A DNA stretch of 64,000 bases from Oscillospiraceae bacterium (lineage in GTDB: Bacteria > Bacillota > Clostridia > Oscillospirales > Ruminococcaceae): assembly GCA_017848115.1 (NCBI GenBank), contig JAGAKZ010000027.1, positions 1 through 64,000 of the forward strand. Direction: 5' to 3'. Position 1 is the first letter of the stretch; each line of letters opens with the position of its first letter. Below, piece after piece: positions 58,979-64,000 of this stretch. The position numbers and the translations under genes were made by a program. The notes below the pieces were generated by a model that was given only the letters and a program-made list of their open reading frames with translations, was not told the origin of the DNA and did not search any database.

Positions 58979-59659
58979 ATGCGAAAAGCTTTGACTTTAC
59001 TATTTTGTTTCATTGTTACTGTATCATTCACAGGGTGCAGTTTTAATAATAGTAAAAGTGAAGAGAATTTAATTAATACAGAAGCACCAGAAAGTATAAA
59101 TAGTGAATTAGAGGATAATATGGAAGAAATAGAGATTCAAATAACAGATAGTAAAATTAGTGAAACAGAGAATATTATTGAAACAACGGAAAAAAATAAT
59201 CTGAGTTCATTATTGCCAATCGAAGCAAATAAAGTATTGTCAGCTTATATAAACTGCAAGTCACCTGATTCACTGTTAGACTGCATTTTACCAACGGCAG
59301 TTGCAAATCAAGCAAGAACAGAAAATCCATTACTAGGAGATTTTAGTTTCGGATTTCTTGGGGCAACTTGTGAAGATGAAAAAGTACTTGAATGCACGAC
59401 TATACCACGGGAACAAGCAGAAAATATTGGTGAATTCTGGGCACTAGCTCTTTCTATGCAAGGCTTTTTGACTGATTTTACCGTGTGTGAAGGTTTTGAT
59501 GTTGTTGCATCTGCAGTATTTACGATTGAAGATGATTTTCAAAAAATAAAAGTTAAAGTCACAAGGCGTCTTTTTGTTCTGAATGTTGAAAACGACAGGT
59601 GGATTATTTATTCTGCTGTAGATGATCCGGTATCAGACCAATGGGAATTTATCTCTTAA
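58979..59659 (+). CDS. Predicted lipoprotein of unknown function
   Basis: 226 aa: lipoprotein signal peptide with lipobox FTGC (Cys20), an acidic Glu/Ser/Thr-rich linker (to about 70) and a folded C-terminal domain (about 75-226). It ends with a beta-rich stretch KVKVTRRLFVLNVENDRWII that resembles NTF2-like or DUF-type beta-sheet ends. ATG 58979 follows GGAGGAG; an in-frame start 15 bp upstream is worse. No family recognised. Confidence 0.7.
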   Translation: MRKALTLLFCFIVTVSFTGCSFNNSKSEENLINTEAPESINSELEDNMEEIEIQITDSKISETENIIETTEKNNLSSLLPIEANKVLSAYINCKSPDSLLDCILPTAVANQARTENPLLGDFSFGFLGATCEDEKVLECTTIPREQAENIGEFWALALSMQGFLTDFTVCEGFDVVASAVFTIEDDFQKIKVKVTRRLFVLNVENDRWIIYSAVDDPVSDQWEFIS

Positions 59660-59919
59660 AACGCATCGTTAAAGGCAACTTTCAGTTAGTTGAAAAGAAT
59701 CAGGATGGAGTGATATTCAGTTTTAATTTCGATAAGATAACGACAACAACAACGCCAGACATTGTGAGTTTGGCGGGCGCATCAGGTATGGTAAGTTTTT
59801 ATGGAATAAGAAATGTGGTTTTCAAAAGAAGGAACGAAGATATAACAGATAGAGACATGATTAAGAAAGCGGTAAGAATTACTGCGGTGAAGCGTATGTC
59901 TAGTATAGCAACTGCATAA
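59641..59919 (+). CDS. Small hypothetical protein, doubtful
   Basis: 92-aa open frame overlapping the lipoprotein's end by 19 bp, with no clear Shine-Dalgarno. The middle (FQLVEKNQDGVIFSFNFDKI, TTTTTPDIVSLAGASGM) looks protein-like, and codon use is plausible. It could be a truncated gene fragment left by nearby rearrangement. Confidence 0.35.
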   Translation: MGIYLLKRIVKGNFQLVEKNQDGVIFSFNFDKITTTTTPDIVSLAGASGMVSFYGIRNVVFKRRNEDITDRDMIKKAVRITAVKRMSSIATA

Positions 59920-59969
59920 TAATAAGATTGTACTGTGATTTTAAAATACGGTGACAATCTCACATAAAT

Positions 59970-60010
59970 AAGACAAGGATAGAACTAAATCGTTCCACCC
60001 TTGTCTTATT
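59970..60010. terminator. Terminator between the hypothetical gene and the alcohol dehydrogenase
   Basis: Outer stem AAGACAAGG/CCTTGTCTT (59970-59978 with 59999-60007) and inner GAAC/GTTC, then ATTTTGTTTTTTT on the plus strand. Confidence 0.8.
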
Positions 60011-60040
60011 TTGTTTTTTTATGATATTATAAGTTCGTTC

Positions 60041-61219
60041 TCACACCGATGCATGAGCGGCAATTTTGAGTATAGCCTCTATATCCCCTGCTTTGAGCTT
60101 TACAAATCCGCCTGTTTCACCGTCACCTATGCCGAATTTTTCGATAAGTACAGGTATATCTTCTTCCTTTGCGCCAAGCTGTTCAAAGTTTATCGGCATA
60201 CCAATGTCGCTTAAAAATCTTCTGAAAGCATAGATACCATTGAGTGCTGTTTCTTCCAGATTTTCAAAATTCATCTGACAGCCCCAGATGCGTACTGCCA
60301 TCTGTGCAAAACGCATTACATCATGCTTGTACACGTATTCCATCCATGACGGCATAACAACTGCAAGTCCTGCACCGTGAGCGCAGTCATAAAGACCTGA
60401 AAGTTCGTGTTCTATCATGTGGCTGTTCCAGTCCTGACTTCTTCCGACACCAACTATATCGTTGTGTGCAACAGTTCCTGCCCACATAATATTTGCTCTT
60501 GCCTGATAGTCATCAGGATTTTTTATCACCTTGTATGATTCCTTTATCATGGTGAGCAGTACAGCTTCGCATAATCTGTCGGTGATCTCAACATCTCTTG
60601 TGTTTGTAAAGTATCTTTCGAAAACATGAGCCATTATGTCTGTTATACCGCAGGCTGTCTGATATGCGGGTAATGTCTGTGTGAGAGCAGGGTTGAGTAT
60701 AGAGAACTTAGGACGAAGAATATCAGAACCTGTGTCACGTTTGAGCATTCCGTCCTCTTTGGTAACAACAGAAGCACCTGAGCCTTCACTTCCGGCAGCG
60801 GCAATAGTAAGAACTGTACCTATAGGGAGAGCACTTGTAACTTCTTTACCACAATAAAAATCCCAGAAATCACCTTCGTAATTAACTCCTGCAGCGATTC
60901 CTTTAGCACTGTCGATACATGAACCACCGCCAACTGAAAGTATAAAATCAACTTTTTCTTTTCGGCAGAGTTCTATTCCTTCATAGATAAGAGTATCTCG
61001 CGGATTTGGTTTTACACCACCGAGTTTTACGTATTTTATTCCGTTATCTTCAAGTGATTTGCATACACGGTCAAGAAGTCCTGATTTTTGTGCCGAATTT
61101 GAACCGTAGTGAACGAGAACTTTTGTTCCACCATATTTCTTAATGTATTTTCCACAGTCATTTTCTGTGTCTTTTCCAAAAATAAATTCTGTAGGGCTGT
61201 AAAAATTGAAATTATCCAT
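60041..61219 (-). CDS. Iron-containing alcohol dehydrogenase (butanol dehydrogenase-like)
   Basis: A 392-aa group III alcohol dehydrogenase that would reduce aldehydes with NAD(P)H. The Rossmann part has LSVGGGSCIDSAKGIA. Metal ligands are visible as Asp and His in GITDIMAHVFERYF and two His in HMIEHELSGLYDCAHGAGLAVVMP. BdhA/YqhD relatives carry the same SEGSG segment (AAAGSEGSGASVVT). ATG 61219 is 8 bp from AGGAGG. Divergently arranged with an AraC regulator, which may control it. Confidence 0.9.
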   Translation of the reverse strand: MDNFNFYSPTEFIFGKDTENDCGKYIKKYGGTKVLVHYGSNSAQKSGLLDRVCKSLEDNGIKYVKLGGVKPNPRDTLIYEGIELCRKEKVDFILSVGGGSCIDSAKGIAAGVNYEGDFWDFYCGKEVTSALPIGTVLTIAAAGSEGSGASVVTKEDGMLKRDTGSDILRPKFSILNPALTQTLPAYQTACGITDIMAHVFERYFTNTRDVEITDRLCEAVLLTMIKESYKVIKNPDDYQARANIMWAGTVAHNDIVGVGRSQDWNSHMIEHELSGLYDCAHGAGLAVVMPSWMEYVYKHDVMRFAQMAVRIWGCQMNFENLEETALNGIYAFRRFLSDIGMPINFEQLGAKEEDIPVLIEKFGIGDGETGGFVKLKAGDIEAILKIAAHASV

Positions 61220-61282
61220 AAAACAAATCCTCCTGAAAACGCAAAAATTATTTATCAAAGTATATCATTTTTTTAAAATCTA

Positions 61283-61291
61283 TGATATAAT
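61283..61291 (+). promoter_or_regulatory. Extended -10 promoter of the AraC-family gene
   Basis: TGATATAAT (61283-61291), no clear -35. The 113-bp intergenic region must also hold the alcohol dehydrogenase promoter. Confidence 0.45.
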
Positions 61292-61332
61292 AGAACTGTC
61301 TAAAAATCGTAAAAATCTATTTTGGAGGAATT

Positions 61333-62208
61333 ATGCACAATTTATTTGAGCAGAGCGATGCTCTTAACAGCCCTTTGGAATGCTTTTTTTTCGATACATC
61401 AGAAAAAACATTTCCGATAAAGCCTCACTGGCATTATTTTATGGAAATAATTTATGTTATGGAAGGCACGGCAAAAATGTATTCTGATGAAAATGAGTAT
61501 ATCGTTTCAAAAGAAGAAATGATAATATTTCATCCCCAGACAGTGCATTCTATCTATAAAGCAGATGACAGCAAGTTGAGGTACGCTGTTTTTAAGTTTG
61601 ATATAAATAAAATTTATACAGCTATTTCATATGCTCCGAAGCTCAGAAGTATATTCAAAAGCGCTCAGAAAAAAAACATGATCATTCATTTTTCAGCCAT
61701 GCAGACAAAAATGATGGACTGTAAAGCGGTATTTACGGACTGTATCCTGGAACATACCGAACAAAAATACGGTTACGAACTTGTTTTGCGTTCAAGGCTG
61801 AACATTCTGCTTACAAATATCATACGTTTGTGGCAGTGTAATGGATTTTCGATCGATACTGATATCTTTGCAAATGATTCCGGATATGATATTGACTCAA
61901 TAACAGAATATATTGATATGCATATCTGCGAAAATATTCAGGTAAATGATATTGCTGAAAAATGCGGTCTGAGTTATTCATGTTTTGCAAAGAAATTCAG
62001 ATTGCTTTATAATATGAGCTGTAAAGAATATATCGAAATTATGCGAATCTTCAAAGTAGAAGAGTTTTTACTTTTTACTGATTTTGATCTTAATTATATA
62101 AGTCAGGAAACAGGATTTTCAGATTGCAGTCATATGATCAAAAGTTTTAAGAAACACAGACAATGTACACCAAAACAGTTCCGCTTAAATCATAAGAGGA
62201 CATTTTAA
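61333..62208 (+). CDS. AraC-family transcriptional regulator
   Basis: 291 aa. N-terminal cupin sensor domain (KPHWHYFMEIIYVMEGTAKM; VHSIYKADDSKLRYAV) and C-terminal double helix-turn-helix (about 195-290: IQVNDIAEKCGLSYSCFAKK; DLNYISQETGFSDCSHMIK; HRQCTPKQFR). GGAGGAATT upstream. Divergent from the alcohol dehydrogenase, a common arrangement for a local activator. Ligand unknown. Confidence 0.88.
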   Translation: MHNLFEQSDALNSPLECFFFDTSEKTFPIKPHWHYFMEIIYVMEGTAKMYSDENEYIVSKEEMIIFHPQTVHSIYKADDSKLRYAVFKFDINKIYTAISYAPKLRSIFKSAQKKNMIIHFSAMQTKMMDCKAVFTDCILEHTEQKYGYELVLRSRLNILLTNIIRLWQCNGFSIDTDIFANDSGYDIDSITEYIDMHICENIQVNDIAEKCGLSYSCFAKKFRLLYNMSCKEYIEIMRIFKVEEFLLFTDFDLNYISQETGFSDCSHMIKSFKKHRQCTPKQFRLNHKRTF

Positions 62209-62253
62209 GAAAAGTTTGCCAAATCAATCTAAACATATAGTGAGGTTTTATTA

Positions 62254-63165
62254 ATGATCAGAAATATTCAGGACGAAATTTTAAAGCTGAAAAAAGAAAA
62301 GGATATCTGCATACTTGCACACAGTTATCAGGGTGCTGAGATACTTGAAGTTGCAGATTTTACAGGTGACTCTTATCAGTTAAGTCTTATGGCGGAAAAA
62401 ACAGATGCGTCTGTAGTGATAATGTGTGGCGTAAGATTTATGGCTGAAACAGTAAAAATCCTGTCACCGCAAAAGAAAGTTATCCTTGCGAATCCATATG
62501 CCGGTTGTCCTATGGCTGAACAAATGGATAAGAAAATAATCGAAAACTTTAAAAAGGAAAACCCTGATTATGCAGTGGTAGCATACATAAATACTACAGC
62601 ATCTCTTAAAACTGTATGCGATGTCTGTGTTACTTCTGCATCAGCTGTAAATGTTGTAAAGAACATGAACGAAAAAAATATTCTCTTTATCCCTGACTGC
62701 AACCTTGGTTCTTTTGTTGCAAAACAGGTTCCGGATAAAAATATAAAACTTATGCAGGGTGGCTGTCCTTATCATTCAAAAGTAACAGAACAGGAAGCTT
62801 TAAAAGCAAAGGAACTTCATCCGGATGCTCTGTTCCTTGTTCACCCCGAATGTGTACCGGCTGTTACAGAAAAAGCTGATTTTGTTGGTTCTACTTCTGC
62901 AATAATGAAGTTTGCTAAGGAGTCTGATAAAAAGGAATTTATCATCGGTACTGAAATAAGCATAGTTGAACATATGCAGTATATGTGCCCTGACAAGAAA
63001 TTCTATCCGCTCTCAAACAATCTTATCTGTTCTGATATGAAGTGTACAACACTTATGGATGTTTATAACTGTGTCCTCGGAAATGGCGGAGAAGAAATAA
63101 TACTTAGTGAAGAAACTATTGTTAAAGCAAAAAACTGCATAGATAAAATGATAAAACTCGGATAA
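62254..63165 (+). CDS. nadA: Quinolinate synthase NadA
   Basis: A 303-aa [4Fe-4S] enzyme condensing iminoaspartate with DHAP to quinolinate in NAD synthesis. Conserved LAHSYQGAEILEVADFTGDS, the first cluster Cys in VIMCGVRFMAETVKIL, VTSASAVNVV, HPECVPAV with the second Cys, and a third Cys in SDMKCTTLMDVYN. nadB and nadC are not next to it here. GAGG lies 8 bp before the ATG. Confidence 0.94.
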   Translation: MIRNIQDEILKLKKEKDICILAHSYQGAEILEVADFTGDSYQLSLMAEKTDASVVIMCGVRFMAETVKILSPQKKVILANPYAGCPMAEQMDKKIIENFKKENPDYAVVAYINTTASLKTVCDVCVTSASAVNVVKNMNEKNILFIPDCNLGSFVAKQVPDKNIKLMQGGCPYHSKVTEQEALKAKELHPDALFLVHPECVPAVTEKADFVGSTSAIMKFAKESDKKEFIIGTEISIVEHMQYMCPDKKFYPLSNNLICSDMKCTTLMDVYNCVLGNGGEEIILSEETIVKAKNCIDKMIKLG

Positions 63166-63169
63166 AGTT

Positions 63170-63212
63170 AAGGCGTTAATTTCCACATCGGTAATTAACG
63201 CCTTGTTTTTTT
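63170..63212. terminator. Bidirectional terminator between nadA and the ZIP gene
   Basis: Perfect 12-bp stem AAGGCGTTAATT/AATTAACGCCTT (63170-63181 with 63193-63204), then GTTTTTTT. Confidence 0.92.
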
Positions 63213-63993
63213 AGCCTAAAGCAGTATCAAGTATCATCATCAATGAAAATCCTATAAGGGTAAACATAGCCATTCTGTCTTTTTTCTCATTTGTCTGACT
63301 TTCCGGTATGATTTCTTCGACAACTACATAAATCATAGCACCTGCCGCGAATGCAAGAAGAAAAGGAAGTAACATACGTATTTTCATTACAAGCAAAGCA
63401 CCGATAAATCCGGACAGTGGTTCAACCACACCGCTGAGCTGACCGTAAAGAAATGCCTTTTTAGGAGAAAACCCTTCCCTTCTGAGCGGAAGGCTTATCG
63501 CTGTACCTTCGGGAAAATTCTGAAATCCTATTCCCAAAGCTAACAAACACGCACCTACATGCGCACTGTTACTGTTGTCATAAGCTAATGCACCGAATGC
63601 TACACCTATAGCCATACCTTCAGGAATATTATGCATAGTGATAGAGAAAATAAGCATAAGACATCTTTTCAGACTGCATTTATCGAGATTATTTTTTTTA
63701 GAGATTTTTTCCTTAGTCATTATCTTATCAAATAACTTATCACCTAAAAATAATAATGTACCACCACTGATAAATCCTGTAAAAGCAATGAGCCACGAAA
63801 TCATTCCAAGATCCTCTGCCATTTCAATAGCCGGAGCAAGAAGTGACCAGAAAGAAGCCGCAATCATTACACCACCTGCAAAGCCAAGCATTGCATCCAT
63901 AAGATTTTTTCCGGGTCTTTTAAATATAAATACAAGCCCTGCACCGGCTGCTGTTATGCTCCATGTAAAAAGAGTTGCAACCAACGCTTCCAA
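63211..63993 (-). CDS. ZIP-family divalent metal transporter
   Basis: 260 aa with eight predicted transmembrane helices. The two signature helices are TMHNIPEGMAIGVAFG (helix 4, metal-binding His/Asn/Glu) and GFQNFPEGTAISLPL (helix 5). A short variable loop with Lys and Cys lies between helices 3 and 4. Imports zinc, iron or related ions. The frame opens with TTG near the window edge; an upstream start outside the window cannot be excluded. Confidence 0.88.
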   Translation of the reverse strand: MEALVATLFTWSITAAGAGLVFIFKRPGKNLMDAMLGFAGGVMIAASFWSLLAPAIEMAEDLGMISWLIAFTGFISGGTLLFLGDKLFDKIMTKEKISKKNNLDKCSLKRCLMLIFSITMHNIPEGMAIGVAFGALAYDNSNSAHVGACLLALGIGFQNFPEGTAISLPLRREGFSPKKAFLYGQLSGVVEPLSGFIGALLVMKIRMLLPFLLAFAAGAMIYVVVEEIIPESQTNEKKDRMAMFTLIGFSLMMILDTALG

Positions 63994-64000
63994 TGCATAA

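Noticed and set aside
1-64000. CRISPR arrays, rRNA and tRNA genes
   Set aside because: No regularly spaced repeats of 24-37 bp and no recognisable tRNA cloverleaf or rRNA sequence were seen; a tRNAscan/Infernal run would settle small RNAs.

Overview
The window reads as an AT-rich Firmicutes chromosome of the Ruminococcus / Oscillospiraceae type. This is inferred from secreted proteins carrying type I dockerin repeats (a transglutaminase-like protein at 11.0 kb and a serpin at 22.5 kb), Thr-rich linkers, Gram-positive ribosome-binding sites and TTGACA-17-TATAAT promoters, [FeFe]-hydrogenase maturase HydE and a PPi-type phosphofructokinase. No rRNA, tRNA or CRISPR array was recognised.

Layout. 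0-2.6 kb: one end of an integrative element (serine recombinase, excisionase, tyrosine integrase). 2.7-5.8 kb: queuosine precursor operon queD-queE-folE-queC-queF behind a structured leader with a terminator. 5.8-11 kb: lipoprotein, then panB-panC-panD-coaBC, in which CoaBC carries an extra C-terminal GNAT-like domain. 11-16.9 kb: dockerin/transglutaminase protein, Thr-rich lipoprotein, acyltransferase, GGDEF-EAL protein, FAD oxidoreductase. 16.9-22 kb: five-gene module known from tellurium-resistance (Ter) loci (C-C bond lyase, PRTase-TRSP, StiP-PELOTA, HAD, uridine-kinase-like), here without TerC/TerD. 22.5-32 kb: LRR-dockerin-serpin protein, a MoxR ATPase plus a VWA/metallopeptidase-like protein, cell-surface proteins, a B12-binding radical SAM enzyme.

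32.1-43.6 kb: a filamentous-phage (inovirus-like) prophage. On the minus strand it encodes a candidate ssDNA-binding protein, small membrane proteins, a major coat protein candidate followed at once by a terminator, a 650-aa secreted adsorption-protein candidate, a pVI-like protein, a Zot/pI ATPase and an HUH replication initiator, then small unknown genes. A divergent XRE repressor with three operator-like palindromes forms the apparent switch. The prophage is bounded by 28-bp dif-like sites (11-6-11), suggesting capture by host XerCD. Its non-coding regions carry strong hairpins and a 368-bp imperfect inverted repeat, candidates for ssDNA origins or a packaging signal. Two tandem small hydrophobic peptide genes, each with its own promoter and terminator, lie beside the switch.

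43.7-49.8 kb: a duplicated coiled-coil cassette, then a 1744-aa DUF4132 protein behind a 140-aa partner with a possible beta-grasp-like fold. 49.9-55.2 kb: PPi-phosphofructokinase, then hydE-murL-murD, which implies the L-Glu ligation/epimerisation route to muramyl-D-Glu. 55.3-60 kb: an AAA/DUF4143 ATPase, an AlbA_2 protein, transposase and integrase fragments, a lipoprotein. 60-64 kb: iron-containing alcohol dehydrogenase with a divergent AraC regulator, nadA, and a ZIP metal transporter reaching the window edge.
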